DNA from: Devosia ginsengisoli
Lineage (GTDB): Bacteria; Pseudomonadota; Alphaproteobacteria; Rhizobiales; Devosiaceae
Length of the DNA stretch: 64,000 bases
Reading direction: 5' to 3'
NCBI RefSeq assembly: GCF_007859655.1
Contig: NZ_CP042304.1
Coordinates: forward strand, 2,046,001-2,110,000
Positions within the stretch are counted from its first letter, which is position 1, and each line of letters starts with the position of its first letter. The notes under the pieces are model-generated. The model did no database searches and was not told where the DNA came from. It saw only the letters and a program-made list of their open reading frames with translations. The translations under genes and the position numbers were made by a program. Of this stretch, positions 1 to 8,356 are shown in pieces.

Positions 1-1
1 G

Positions 2-2935
2 GAAGACCGCGAACTGTTCCGCGACGCCATGAAGAAGATCGGGCTGGAAACGCCGCGCTCCATGCTGGCGCATAATACGATCGAGGCCTTGCAGGCGCTC
101 GAAGTGATCGGGCTGCCGGCTATCATCCGGCCGTCGTTTACTTTGGGCGGCACGGGCGGCGGCATTGCCTATAACCGCGAGGAATATCTGGCGATCTGCG
201 AAAGCGGGATCGACGCCTCGCCGACCAATGAAGTGCTGGTCGAGGAAAGCGTGCTCGGCTGGAAAGAGTATGAAATGGAGGTTGTCCGCGACAAGAAGGA
301 CAACTGCATCATCATCTGCTCGATCGAGAATATCGATCCGATGGGCGTGCATACCGGCGACAGCATCACCGTCGCCCCGGCGCTGACGCTGACCGACAAG
401 GAATACCAGATCATGCGCGACGCCTCGCTGGCGGTTCTGCGCGAGATCGGCGTCGAAACCGGCGGCTCCAACGTGCAGTTCGGCATCAACCCGGCCGATG
501 GGCGCATGGTGGTGATCGAGATGAATCCGCGCGTGAGCCGGTCATCGGCGCTGGCATCGAAGGCCACCGGCTTCCCCATCGCCAAGGTCGCCGCACGGCT
601 GGCCGTGGGCTATACGCTGGACGAGCTGGACAATGACATTACCGGCGGCATGACCCCGGCCAGCTTCGAGCCGACCATCGACTATGTCGTCACCAAGATC
701 CCGCGTTTCGCCTTCGAAAAATTCCCCGGCGCCGACAATCGGCTGACCACCTCGATGAAGTCGGTGGGCGAGGCCATGGCCATCGGCCGCACCTTCCAGG
801 AATCGCTGCAGAAGGCTTTGCGCTCGCTTGAAACCGGGCTGACCGGGCTCAACGAGATCGGCATTCCCGGCCTGGGCGAAGGCGAGGACAAGAATGCCAT
901 CAAGGCGGCCCTGGGCACGCCGACGCCCAACCGGCTGCTGCATGTGGCCGAGGCCATGCGGCTGGGCATGAGCCTCGAGGACATACACGAGGCCTGCAAG
1001 ATCGACCCGTGGTTCCTCGAGCAGATGCAGGGCATCATCGAGGCCGAAAGCAAGGTCAAGCAATTCGGCCTGCCACAGGACGCGCAGAACCTGCGCGCGC
1101 TCAAGGCCATGGGCTTTGCCGATGCGCGGCTGGCGCAGCTCGCCAATGTGAAGCCATCGGATGTGCGCAAGCTGCGGCATGAGCTGAGCGTGCGGCCGGC
1201 CTATAAGCGGATCGACACGTCGGCGGCCGAATTCGCCTCGCCGACCGCCTATATGTATTCGTCCTATGAAGTGCCGTTCAACGGCAAGGTGGATGACGAG
1301 GCGCGCCCCAGCGACCGCAAGAAGGTGGTGATCCTGGGGGGCGGGCCGAACCGCATCGGCCAGGGCATCGAATTCGACTATTGCTGCTGCCATGCCGCGT
1401 TTGCACTGGCCGATGCCGGCTACGAGACCATCATGGTCAACTGCAACCCGGAAACCGTCTCGACCGACTATGACACGTCGGACCGGCTGTATTTCGAACC
1501 GCTGACCGAAGAAGATGTGATCGAAATCCTTCTGACGGAAAAGCAGAACGGCACTTTGCATGGCGTGATCGTGCAGTTTGGCGGGCAGACGCCGCTGAAC
1601 CTGGCCGAAGCGGTGATGAAGGCCGGCGTGCCGATCCTGGGGACGCAGCCTGACGCCATCGACCTGGCCGAGGACCGCGACCTGTTCTCCAAGCTGCTCA
1701 ACAAGCTCGAACTCACCCAGCCCAAGAACGGCATTGCCTATTCGCTTGAGCAGGCCCGCCTCGTGGCCGAGCGGCTGGGCTATCCGCTGGTGATCCGGCC
1801 ATCTTACGTGCTGGGCGGCCGCGCCATGGCGATCGTGCATTCGGCCAATGAATTCGAGCGCTACGTGCAGGACACGCTGACCGGCCTCGTGCCGCCGGAC
1901 ATCCTGCAGCGCTACCCCAACGACAAGACCGGGCAGATCAATTCGGTGCTGTCGGACAATCCGCTGCTGTTCGATGCGTATCTGTCGGGGGCCACCGAAA
2001 TCGACGTCGATGCGCTGTGCGACGGCGAGACCGTGTTCGTGGCCGGCATCATGGAGCATATCGAGGAGGCCGGCATTCACTCGGGCGACTCGGCCTGCTC
2101 GCTGCCGCCGCGCAACCTCAGCCCCGAGATCATCGCCGAACTGAAGCGGCAGACGGCGGAACTCGCCTTCGCGCTCAAAGTCGGCGGACTGATGAATGTG
2201 CAATATGCGCTCAAGGACGGGGTGATCTACCTGCTCGAAGTCAATCCGCGCGCGTCGCGCACGGTGCCCTTTGTCGCCAAGGTGATCGGCCAGCCCATCG
2301 CCAAGATCGCCAGCCGCATCATGGCGGGCGAGAAGCTGTCGAGCTTCAACCTGGTCGAGAAGCAGTTCAAGCATATCGCCGTCAAGGAAGCCGTGTTCCC
2401 GTTCAACCGCTTCCCCGGCGTCGATACCGTGTTGGGGCCGGAGATGAAGTCGACCGGCGAAGTGATCGGGCTCGATACCGATTTCGCACTGGCCTTCGCC
2501 AAGTCGCAGATGGGCGCCGGCTCCAAGGTGCCGCAGTCCGGCACGGCCTTCATCTCGGTGCGCGACCAGGACAAGCAGTATATCGTCGATATGGCCCGCC
2601 ATCTGGTCGAGGGCGGCTTCACCATCCTCGCCACCGGCGGCACGCAGAAATACCTGGTCGAGAACGGCATTGCCGCCACCAAGATCAACAAGGTGCTCGA
2701 AGGCCGGCCGCATATCGTGGATTCGATGAAGAATGGCGGCGTGCAACTGGTGATCAACACCACCGACGGCATGAAGTCGATCTCGGATAGCCGCGATATC
2801 AGGCGGACGGCGCTGCTGAGCAAGATCCCGTATTATACCACCATCGACGGCGCGCTGGCGGCGGTGGAGGGGATCGTGGCCTTGCAGAAGGGCAGCCTGG
2901 TGGTGCGGCCGCTGCAGGATTATTTCGCGGCCTAA
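2..2935 (+). CDS. carB: Carbamoyl-phosphate synthase large subunit, 5' end cut by window
   Basis: Makes carbamoyl phosphate from bicarbonate, ATP and glutamine-derived ammonia, for pyrimidine and arginine synthesis, with the small subunit CarA. The reading frame is open from base 2, so the first ATG in the window (29) is internal; roughly the first tenth of a usual ~1,100-residue CarB is missing. The remaining part of the first ATP-grasp half ([18 protein letters not shown]) is followed by the oligomerisation region, the second ATP-grasp half ([19 protein letters not shown]) and a C-terminal MGS-like allosteric domain containing [13 protein letters not shown]. Stop TAA at 2933–2935. Identity is secure. 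Confidence 0.97.
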   Translation, partial: EDRELFRDAMKKIGLETPRSMLAHNTIEALQALEVIGLPAIIRPSFTLGGTGGGIAYNREEYLAICESGIDASPTNEVLVEESVLGWKEYEMEVVRDKKDNCIIICSIENIDPMGVHTGDSITVAPALTLTDKEYQIMRDASLAVLREIGVETGGSNVQFGINPADGRMVVIEMNPRVSRSSALASKATGFPIAKVAARLAVGYTLDELDNDITGGMTPASFEPTIDYVVTKIPRFAFEKFPGADNRLTTSMKSVGEAMAIGRTFQESLQKALRSLETGLTGLNEIGIPGLGEGEDKNAIKAALGTPTPNRLLHVAEAMRLGMSLEDIHEACKIDPWFLEQMQGIIEAESKVKQFGLPQDAQNLRALKAMGFADARLAQLANVKPSDVRKLRHELSVRPAYKRIDTSAAEFASPTAYMYSSYEVPFNGKVDDEARPSDRKKVVILGGGPNRIGQGIEFDYCCCHAAFALADAGYETIMVNCNPETVSTDYDTSDRLYFEPLTEEDVIEILLTEKQNGTLHGVIVQFGGQTPLNLAEAVMKAGVPILGTQPDAIDLAEDRDLFSKLLNKLELTQPKNGIAYSLEQARLVAERLGYPLVIRPSYVLGGRAMAIVHSANEFERYVQDTLTGLVPPDILQRYPNDKTGQINSVLSDNPLLFDAYLSGATEIDVDALCDGETVFVAGIMEHIEEAGIHSGDSACSLPPRNLSPEIIAELKRQTAELAFALKVGGLMNVQYALKDGVIYLLEVNPRASRTVPFVAKVIGQPIAKIASRIMAGEKLSSFNLVEKQFKHIAVKEAVFPFNRFPGVDTVLGPEMKSTGEVIGLDTDFALAFAKSQMGAGSKVPQSGTAFISVRDQDKQYIVDMARHLVEGGFTILATGGTQKYLVENGIAATKINKVLEGRPHIVDSMKNGGVQLVINTTDGMKSISDSRDIRRTALLSKIPYYTTIDGALAAVEGIVALQKGSLVVRPLQDYFAA

Positions 2936-2975
2936 CTGTCCCGCCTCTGAGCGCAATTGCGCGACACCATCGGCG

Positions 2976-3147
2976 CCTGCCCACCCTCCCCCTTGAGGGG
3001 AGGGGTAGCGGCGCCTGGCCCGCAAGGGCCTTGGCAAAGCTGGGAGGGGGTAGCTTCGTGGTTCGCTAAAGGGACCCCCTCCCAAGCTACGCTAAGGCCT
3101 GGCGGCCCAGCTTCGCTACCCTCCCCTCAAGGGGGAGGGTGGGCAGG
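2976..3147. repeat. Family D palindromic repeat, copy 1
   Basis: A ~170-bp near-perfect inverted repeat: the left end CCTGCCCACCCTCCCCCTTG returns as its complement at the right end, and the inner arms (AGCTGGGAGGGGGTAGC / ACCCCCTCCCAAGCTACG) also pair. It fills most of the 431-bp gap between carB and catB and probably forms a long hairpin in RNA downstream of carB. Confidence 0.85.
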
Positions 3148-3175
3148 AGCCCAGGCTGTCGCATTCAAGCGCCGG

Positions 3176-3203
3176 TTGACACCCCGCCCCTGCCCGCTAT
3201 GTT
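3176..3203 (+). promoter_or_regulatory. Sigma70-like promoter of the catB leader
   Basis: TTGACA at 3176–3181 (perfect -35), 16-bp spacer, TATGTT at 3198–3203 as -10. The predicted start of transcription is near 3210, only about four bases before the leader ORF ATG at 3214, so that ORF would be translated from a nearly leaderless mRNA. Seen by eye; not tested. Confidence 0.7.
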
Positions 3204-3213
3204 CCCGGACATC

Positions 3214-3261
3214 ATGAAGTCCGCAGACTGTACCACCTCGATAGCGATCCTGCGCGCCTGA
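3214..3261 (+). CDS. 15-residue leader peptide upstream of catB
   Basis: ATG to TGA encodes MKSADCTTSIAILRA. No Shine-Dalgarno is possible because the predicted transcript begins about four bases upstream. The tract CTTSIAIL resembles the arrest region of the ErmA leader (MCTSIAVV, as I remember it), which stalls ribosomes in the presence of macrolides. The last codons lie within the left arm of a hairpin (3244–3279). I infer a drug-sensing attenuation peptide for catB. Confidence 0.6.
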   Translation: MKSADCTTSIAILRA

Positions 3262-3346
3262 CACGCGCCGAGGGATCGCCTTTAACCGGCCACAAGAGGG
3301 CCGGCCGTTTCCGTACGTTCTGCAAAACGCGCTGCCTGCGGGCAGC
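3244..3346 (+). promoter_or_regulatory. Putative attenuator hairpins in the catB leader
   Basis: Hairpin 1: GCGATCC (3244–3250) pairs with GGATCGC (3273–3279), with an inner GCGCG/CGCGC stem, and overlaps the leader's last codons and stop. Hairpin 2: CCGGCC (3286–3291) with GGCCGG (3299–3304), followed by CCGTTTCC. Hairpin 3: GCTGCC (3331–3336) with GGCAGC (3341–3346), close to the catB start. A ribosome stalled in the leader would melt hairpin 1, which fits attenuation. The mechanism is inferred. Confidence 0.5.
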
Positions 3347-3366
3347 ACAGACTTCACGAGTCCATC

Positions 3367-3987
3367 ATGACCAATTTCTTCGAAAGCCCGTTCAAGGGCA
3401 TCCGCCTGGATGAACAGGTGACCCACAACAATATCGTGGTCGGGCGCTACAGCTATTATTCGGGCTATTATCACGGCCACAGCTTCGACGACTGCGCCCG
3501 CTTCCTGCTGCCGGACGCCGATGCCGACAAGCTGATCGTGGGCAGTTTCTGCTCGATCGGCTCGGGCGCTGCCTTCATCATGGCCGGCAATCAGGGCCAC
3601 CGCCACGACTGGGCGAGCTCGTTTCCGTTCTTCTACATGCCGGAAATGCCCGAATTTGCCGGGGCGATCGATGCCTTTGCGCCGGCCGGCGACACTGTCA
3701 TCGGCAATGACGTGTGGATCGGCACCGAGGCCATCGTCATGCCGGGGGTCCGCATCGGCCATGGCGCCGTGATCGGCACGCGGGCGCTGGTGACAAAAGA
3801 TGTCGAGCCCTACACCATTATCGGCGGCAATCCCGGCAAGCCGATCCGCGCACGGTTCGACGACGAGCAGATTGCCATGCTGCTCGAAATGGCCTGGTGG
3901 GACTGGCCGGAAGAAAGGCTGCAGGCGGCCATGCCGCTGCTGTGCAGCGGCGATATCGCGGCCCTTCACACCTTCTGGCAGGGCTGA
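3367..3987 (+). CDS. catB: Type B chloramphenicol acetyltransferase (xenobiotic acetyltransferase)
   Basis: 206 residues, the usual size for hexapeptide-repeat (left-handed beta-helix) acetyltransferases that move acetyl from acetyl-CoA to chloramphenicol and related hydroxyl acceptors; cytoplasmic trimer in the family. The catalytic His lies in NQGHRHDW (about residue 78). Hexapeptide repeats run from about 108 to 158 ([30 protein letters not shown]). No strong Shine-Dalgarno precedes the ATG, and a hairpin lies 20 bases upstream, consistent with regulated translation behind the leader peptide. Chromosomal catB genes in proteobacteria can give resistance, but the natural substrate here is unproven. 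Confidence 0.9.
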   Translation: MTNFFESPFKGIRLDEQVTHNNIVVGRYSYYSGYYHGHSFDDCARFLLPDADADKLIVGSFCSIGSGAAFIMAGNQGHRHDWASSFPFFYMPEMPEFAGAIDAFAPAGDTVIGNDVWIGTEAIVMPGVRIGHGAVIGTRALVTKDVEPYTIIGGNPGKPIRARFDDEQIAMLLEMAWWDWPEERLQAAMPLLCSGDIAALHTFWQG

Positions 3988-3994
3988 TCCCACG

Positions 3995-4022
3995 GACCCG
4001 CCCGGCCCTTACCGGGCGGGTC
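3995..4022 (+). terminator. GC-rich hairpin after catB
   Basis: GACCCGCCCGG (3995–4005) pairs perfectly with CCGGGCGGGTC (4012–4022), starting 8 bases past the catB stop. There is no U-tract; the next promoter begins four bases later. A likely transcription end insulating the two neighbouring units. Confidence 0.65.
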
Positions 4023-4025
4023 AAC

Positions 4026-4053
4026 TTGACAGGATGCCGCCCCTTCGCATAAT
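4026..4053 (+). promoter_or_regulatory. Sigma70-like promoter of the dioxygenase leader
   Basis: TTGACA at 4026–4031, 16-bp spacer, CATAAT at 4048–4053. The start of transcription is expected near 4060, three bases before the leader ATG at 4063. The same geometry is seen upstream of catB. Confidence 0.72.
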
Positions 4054-4062
4054 CAGCGCACC

Positions 4063-4110
4063 ATGATGATGATCCAGTCTTACAAGTTCGCGGTGTTCCT
4101 CGGCGCCTGA
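4063..4110 (+). CDS. 15-residue leader peptide upstream of the dioxygenase-like gene
   Basis: Encodes MMMIQSYKFAVFLGA, then TGA. Same length and position relative to promoter and downstream gene as the catB leader, with a hydrophobic A-V-F-L tract near its end. The stop codon lies in the loop of the hairpin GGCGCC/GGCGCC (4102–4117). Sequence similarity to the catB leader is slight, so the shared architecture rather than a recent duplication suggests the function: a ribosome-stalling sensor. Inferred. Confidence 0.55.
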   Translation: MMMIQSYKFAVFLGA

Positions 4111-4172
4111 TGGCGCCCTGTTCGGGCACACATTGAGCGGCACAGCCGCTCGATCCGGCCGCCTTTGCGGCC
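4102..4172 (+). promoter_or_regulatory. Series of hairpins between leader and dioxygenase-like gene
   Basis: Three perfect stems: GGCGCC-TGAT-GGCGCC (4102–4117, over the leader stop), GAGCGGC-ACA-GCCGCTC (4135–4151), and GGCCGC-CTTT-GCGGCC (4157–4172). The last ends 21 bases before the ATG at 4194 and could shield the start region. Likely attenuator or translation switch; alternative pairings were not computed. Confidence 0.5.
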
Positions 4173-4193
4173 TTGCGAACTTATGGATTTCCA

Positions 4194-4991
4194 ATGCCTG
4201 ATAGCATTTCCGCGCTCTCCGCAGCGCAAATCGACGCATTCATCACCACCGGTTTCATCCGCATCGACAATGCCTTCCCCCGCGCCCTTGCCGAGCAGGG
4301 CCGCGCCATATTGTGGAAGGAAACCGGCTGCGATCCTGATAATCCCGCCACCTGGACCAAGCCGGTCATCCGGCTGGGCGGCTATTCCGAACTGCCTTTC
4401 CGCGAGGCGGCCAATACGCCCCTGCTCCGCGCCGCCTATGACCAGATCGTGGGCCAGGACCGCTGGGTGCCGCCGCAGGGGCTGGGCACCTTCCCGGTGC
4501 GGTTTCCCTCGCCTGACGAGCCGGGTGACGATGGCTGGCATATCGATGGCAGCTTTGCCGGACCCGACTTCAAGGACTTCCTCGATATCCGCGCCAATGT
4601 GGTCTCCAAGGGCCGCGCCCTGCTGATGCTGTTCCTGTTCTCCGATGTCGGGGAGGAGGACGCGCCGACCCGGATCAAGGTTGGTTCGCATCTCGACGTG
4701 GCGCGCTACCTTGCCCCGGCTGGCGATGCGGGGCGCTCGCTGCGCGACATGATCACCGACCGGCCCGACTGGTTCGATACAGGCAAAGAGGCGCTGGCGA
4801 CCGGGCCGGCGGGGACGGTCTATCTCTGCCACCCGTTCCTGGTGCACGGGGCGCAAAAGCATCGCGGCAAGACCGTGAAGTTCATGGCCCAGCCGCCGCT
4901 GATGCCGCGGGGCGAGCTGGTGCTGGACCGGAAGGACGGGGAATATTCGCCGGTGGAACTGGCGGTGCGGGTGGCGCTGGACCAGGGGTAA
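4194..4991 (+). CDS. Phytanoyl-CoA dioxygenase (PhyH) family protein
   Basis: 265 residues; a predicted Fe(II)/2-oxoglutarate-dependent oxygenase of the double-stranded beta-helix fold. The iron-binding HxD is in WHIDGSF (His116, Asp118); the distal His is probably in FLVHGAQKHRG (His218), with a following Arg for 2-oxoglutarate. The ATG at 4194 is preferred to an upstream in-frame TTG at 4173, because that TTG directly follows the 4157–4172 hairpin. The substrate is unknown. Its leader-peptide control and position next to catB suggest a role in response to a ribosome-targeting compound; this is inference. Confidence 0.8.
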   Translation: MPDSISALSAAQIDAFITTGFIRIDNAFPRALAEQGRAILWKETGCDPDNPATWTKPVIRLGGYSELPFREAANTPLLRAAYDQIVGQDRWVPPQGLGTFPVRFPSPDEPGDDGWHIDGSFAGPDFKDFLDIRANVVSKGRALLMLFLFSDVGEEDAPTRIKVGSHLDVARYLAPAGDAGRSLRDMITDRPDWFDTGKEALATGPAGTVYLCHPFLVHGAQKHRGKTVKFMAQPPLMPRGELVLDRKDGEYSPVELAVRVALDQG

Positions 4992-5003
4992 ACGCCCGCA
5001 GTC

Positions 5004-5158
5004 CACCACCCTCTCCCCTTGCGGGAGAGGGTGGTTCTTCCGCGTCCAGCGGAAGAACCGGGTGAGGGGTGCTGCGCTCACCCATGCTTCAATGTTCTTG
5101 GTTAGCACGATACCCCTCATCCGCCCTTCGGGCACCTTCTCCCGCAAGGGGAGAAGGG
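5004..5158 (+). repeat. Family A repeat, copy 1
   Basis: About 155 bp: CACCCTCTCCCCTTGCGGGA, an inner palindrome (here GGTTCTTCCGC / GCGGAAGAACC), GGGTGAGGGGTGCTGCG, then CCCCTCATCCGCCCTTCGGG and CTTCTCCCGCAAGGGGAGAA. It occupies the gap between the convergent dioxygenase-like and threonine aldolase genes. Confidence 0.88.
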
Positions 5159-5186
5159 AAGGCGCCCTGGCTTGGTGCTGCGTCGA

Positions 5187-6227
5187 TTACCGGAAAGCCG
5201 CTTCCGCTCCGTCGCGGAAAAACGCGGCGACTTCGGCCAGGGCGCCGTCGACCATGGCGTCGTCCACGTCGAGATGGGTGACCCAGCGCTGCTGGCCGTA
5301 GCGGCCGGTAATGCCGACGCCGCGCGACACCAGGAATTCGGTGAGGCGATCGCCGAGGCGGTCCTCGACATCGACGAAGACGATATTGGTATCGGGCATG
5401 GTGACGTTGAGCGAGGGGAAGGCGGCAAGGCCTTCGGCCAGGCGCCGGGCGCGGCGATGGTCCTCGGCCAGCCGGGTCACGTTATTGTCGAGCGCATAGA
5501 GGCCCGCCGCCGCCAGGATGCCGGACTGGCGCAGCCCGCCGCCCAGCATCTTGCGGTTGCGACGCGCCGTATCGATCAGGTCCTGCCGGCCGATCAGCAC
5601 CGAGCCCACCGGGGCGCCGAGCCCCTTGGAGAGGCAGATCGAAACGCTGTCGAAGGGTGCCGTGAAGCTTTTGATATCGGTGCCCAGGGCCACCACGGCA
5701 TTGAAGGCGCGGGCGCCATCGAGATGGAGGCCCAGCCCGTGCCGGCGGGCAATCTCGGCCACCTGCACCATGTAGCTGACAGGCAGCACCTGGCCGCCAA
5801 AGGTGTTTTCCAGCGCGATGACCCGCGTGGTGGCGAAGTGGTTGTCGCCAGCCTTGATGGCGCTTTCGATGTCACCGAGATCCATGGTGCCATCGGGCTG
5901 GTGGGCGATGGGCTGCGGCTGGATGGAGCCCAGCACCGCCGCGCCGCCGGCCTCGTATTTGTAGCAATGCGCATTCTGCCCGGCGATGAATTCGTCGCCG
6001 CGCCCGCAATGGCTCATCAGGGCCAGCAGGTTCGATTGCGTGCCCGACGAAACGAAGATCGCCGCATCCTTGCCGAGCATGGCGGCCATCCGCTGCTCCA
6101 GCAGGTTGACCGTTGGATCGTCGCCGAACACGTCGTCGCCCACCTCGGCGGTGGCCATGGCAGAACGCATGCCCGTGGCAGGGCGCGTGACGGTATCGGA
6201 GCGGAAGTCATAGCGGATGGTGTTCAT
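5187..6227 (-). CDS. ltaE: Low-specificity L-threonine aldolase
   Basis: 346 residues. PLP enzyme splitting L-threonine or allo-threonine to glycine and acetaldehyde (fold-type I, cytoplasmic). The N-terminal YDFRSDTVTRPATGMR is a family hallmark. The PLP lysine is in ICLSKGLGAPVGS (Lys201), and the aspartate holding the pyridine nitrogen is in LHLDGARAFNA. Start is the ATG at 6225–6227; the longer open frame upstream runs into a family A repeat and is unlikely to be coding. It is followed, convergently, by a repeat. It could prefer another beta-hydroxy amino acid. Confidence 0.92.
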   Translation of the reverse strand: MNTIRYDFRSDTVTRPATGMRSAMATAEVGDDVFGDDPTVNLLEQRMAAMLGKDAAIFVSSGTQSNLLALMSHCGRGDEFIAGQNAHCYKYEAGGAAVLGSIQPQPIAHQPDGTMDLGDIESAIKAGDNHFATTRVIALENTFGGQVLPVSYMVQVAEIARRHGLGLHLDGARAFNAVVALGTDIKSFTAPFDSVSICLSKGLGAPVGSVLIGRQDLIDTARRNRKMLGGGLRQSGILAAAGLYALDNNVTRLAEDHRRARRLAEGLAAFPSLNVTMPDTNIVFVDVEDRLGDRLTEFLVSRGVGITGRYGQQRWVTHLDVDDAMVDGALAEVAAFFRDGAEAAFR

Positions 6228-6300
6228 GGCGGGTCCAGCGATTGGGGGCCGATGATTAGCACGATTGTTGGATGGTGATACAATGGGGGCTGTTCCTGCT

Positions 6301-6449
6301 CTTCCCTTCTCCCCTTGAGGGAGAAGGTGCCCGAAGGGCGGATGAGGGGTTGGTCCCACGAGCACTGAAGCATGGGATGGCGCAGGACCCCTCACCCGGA
6401 AATCCGCTGCACGCGGATTTCCACCCTCTCCCTCAAGGGGAGAGGGGTG
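6301..6449 (-). repeat. Family A repeat, copy 2 (reverse orientation)
   Basis: Reverse orientation of copy 1: starts CCCTTCTCCCCTTGAGGGAG, has the GGAAATCCGCTGCACGCGGA inner palindrome, and ends CCCTCAAGGGGAGAGGGG. Lies between two minus-strand genes, ltaE and the TPR methyltransferase. Confidence 0.88.
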
Positions 6450-6478
6450 ATGACTGAAATAAGTTGCCGTTGGCCCGC

Positions 6479-7456
6479 TCAGGCCGCCACGTCGCCGCCG
6501 TCTTCGCCGTCATTGGCGGCGTTCAGTTCCACTGGCGGGCGGCGGGCCACGATGAGCATGCCCGTAATGGGTGCGCCGCGATCGAAGCGCAATACGGCGG
6601 TTTCGAAGCGCAGGATTTCGAGGCCGGCAACCACCAGCGCATCGCGCGTGGCATCGACGCCATGGGCATAGCGCAGTGAGGGACGGAGGAATTGCGGCTC
6701 GGGGCCATCATGAGCCTCGAGCGAAAAGGCGGCAAGCCCGCCCGGCCGCATGGCGGGCACCAGCGCCGCCAGCACCGGCGCCAGGGCGCCGCAATAGATG
6801 AACACGTCGGCGGCCGTGACCAGGTCGGCATCGGCGCGGCGGGCATTGAGCGCCGCCACTAGTTCGGCCTTTTGCAGACTGTCATAGATGCCCTTGCGGG
6901 CGGTCTCGGCGATCATGGCGGCCGAGACGTCGATGCCTTCGAGATAATCGGCCTTGCCGCGCAGGTGCTGGCCCATCAGCCCGGTGCCGCAGCCCAGGTC
7001 GAGCGCCCGGGCGAAATGCTCGATGCCCAGCAGGGCCATTTCCTGCCGCACCAGTTCGTCCAGCATTTCGGGCACGCGATAGCCGAGCCGCTCCACCAGC
7101 GCCTGCTCGAATTGCGGCGCATATTGATCGAACAGGGCCTCGACATAGCTGACCGCGGTGCCCTCGGCGGCGCGACCGGCGCCATGGGCGGCGAGCTTGA
7201 GACCGGCGCCGAACACACCCTCGTCGTCCAGCGCCTCAAGATGCCGCCAGGCCGAAATGGCGCCTGCAACATGGCCCGCCTTTTCGTGGTAGCTCCCGAG
7301 CAGGTCCCAGCCGGCGGCCCAATCGGGGACGATTTCGAGGGCCTGGACGAGCAGATCGGCCGCTGCTGCGTGGTCGCCGGCTTCGGCCAGCATGCGCGCA
7401 TAGCCGGCGCGGCGATCCGCAATCACGTCGCCGGAAGAGTGAAACGCCTTGGTCAA
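6479..7456 (-). CDS. TPR-containing class I SAM-dependent methyltransferase
   Basis: 325 residues. The first ~90 residues look like two to three tetratricopeptide-type helical pairs (RMLAEAGDHAAAADLLVQAL; WDLLGSYHEKAGHVAGAISA). A Rossmann methyltransferase domain follows, with the SAM motif ALDLGCGTGLMG (about 151–162) and a conserved post-I acidic position in YLEGIDVSAAM. Matches the 'predicted methyltransferase, contains TPR repeat' family, whose substrate is not known. Ends in an acidic low-complexity tail (NDGEDGGD). Probably single-gene; the start ATG at 7456 faces a long non-coding gap. Confidence 0.82.
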   Translation of the reverse strand: MTKAFHSSGDVIADRRAGYARMLAEAGDHAAAADLLVQALEIVPDWAAGWDLLGSYHEKAGHVAGAISAWRHLEALDDEGVFGAGLKLAAHGAGRAAEGTAVSYVEALFDQYAPQFEQALVERLGYRVPEMLDELVRQEMALLGIEHFARALDLGCGTGLMGQHLRGKADYLEGIDVSAAMIAETARKGIYDSLQKAELVAALNARRADADLVTAADVFIYCGALAPVLAALVPAMRPGGLAAFSLEAHDGPEPQFLRPSLRYAHGVDATRDALVVAGLEILRFETAVLRFDRGAPITGMLIVARRPPVELNAANDGEDGGDVAA

Positions 7457-7984
7457 GACGAAGTGATCTCTGGAGGGTTACCGGACCCAATCGCCCAGCG
7501 GACGGGGATTTGACGCAAATTTCGCCGGAATGCAAGCGGGCACATGCGGTGCAAAACCTGCAGATGCGACGATAGTGCCGGTTTGCATCAGTGCTTTTTG
7601 GGGTATTGTGATGGCGTCTGGTTCGGCGCTTCGGCACCGCATCACGACAATGACGCCCCGGCACGAGACCCGTTTCATGTCCCGCCTGCCGGCTCCGCGT
7701 CGGTGCCGCGCTGTGATAGTGCGGTGCAAACACTTGATGACGCTCGATATTGTCCTGGCAGGAAGCGCCTTCCCGCCGGGCGATTTGTCATGTGTAAACA
7801 GATATTGAACGCCCGTTTTTTTCAGGCTACGTTCTCTGATCGAATATTGCGGCCGACCGATCTGATCCTGCGAATTCCATTCGCCGCCTGCTGACGTCAC
7901 TTTCCGATATTTCGATCACTCCGTCCCAGGCCAATAGTGGCTCAGGACCGCCTACAGCAGCGACTGCACGAGGGAACGCGCATC
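7457..7984. other. 528-bp gap between divergent genes
   Basis: No protein or RNA gene recognised. The right part (from about 7840) is probably the long untranslated leader of the cold shock gene, typical of cspA-type genes. The left part should hold the promoter of the minus-strand methyltransferase; no clear match was found there. Confidence 0.5.
7805..7833 (+). promoter_or_regulatory. Possible promoter of the cold shock gene
   Basis: TTGAAC (7805–7810), a 17-bp spacer, then TACGTT (7828–7833). It would give a 5' untranslated leader of about 145 bases, as usual for cold-inducible csp mRNAs. The -10 is only a fair match. Confidence 0.4.
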
Positions 7985-8194
7985 ATGGCAACTGGCACCG
8001 TAAAGTGGTTTAACGGCCAAAAAGGCTACGGCTTCATTCAGCCCGACGAAGGCGGGGCGGACGTGTTCGTCCACATCTCCGCCGTCCAGCGCTCGGGCCT
8101 GAATGGTCTCGATGAGGGCCAGAAGGTTACCTACGAGATCGTCAAGGACAAGCGGACCGGCAAGTCCGCCGCCGACAACCTGACTGCCGCCTGA
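7985..8194 (+). CDS. Cold shock protein, CspA family
   Basis: 69 residues; a single OB-fold cold shock domain that binds single-stranded RNA/DNA and melts RNA structure. RNP1 is KGYGFIQPD (residues 14–22) and RNP2 is VFVHIS. Start ATG at 7985 is preceded by GAGGGAACGC, a usable ribosome site; an upstream in-frame ATG at 7937 would add 16 residues absent from the family. A strong terminator follows, so it is monocistronic. Confidence 0.95.
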   Translation: MATGTVKWFNGQKGYGFIQPDEGGADVFVHISAVQRSGLNGLDEGQKVTYEIVKDKRTGKSAADNLTAA

Positions 8195-8216
8195 TCCATC
8201 AGGCATTTTCGACCGG

Positions 8217-8258
8217 AAGGGGCGCGTCCGACTTGGAGGGACGCGCCCCTTCTGTTTT
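8217..8258 (+). terminator. Rho-independent terminator after the csp gene
   Basis: Perfect 13-bp stem: AAGGGGCGCGTCC (8217–8229) with GGACGCGCCCCTT (8239–8251), 9-base loop, then CTGTTTT. Confidence 0.92.
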
Positions 8259-8356
8259 GCGGTGCATGACAGAAGGCAATTGCTTGTTGTCGAAACCATC
8301 CCGGTTTAATAAAGGACGGGCCGCCTGCGGCCGACCGACAAAACCAGGGCATCCCA

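Noticed and set aside
542..3085. 847-codon open frame antisense to carB
   Set aside because: Shadow of carB codon bias; low-complexity His/Arg/Gly translation, no family features.
2976..3147. CRISPR-like or tandem repeat array
   Set aside because: Repeats are dispersed palindromes, not regularly spaced direct repeats with unique spacers; no cas genes nearby.
5172..6278. 368-codon frame antisense to ltaE
   Set aside because: Opposite strand of a clear threonine aldolase; no recognisable protein.
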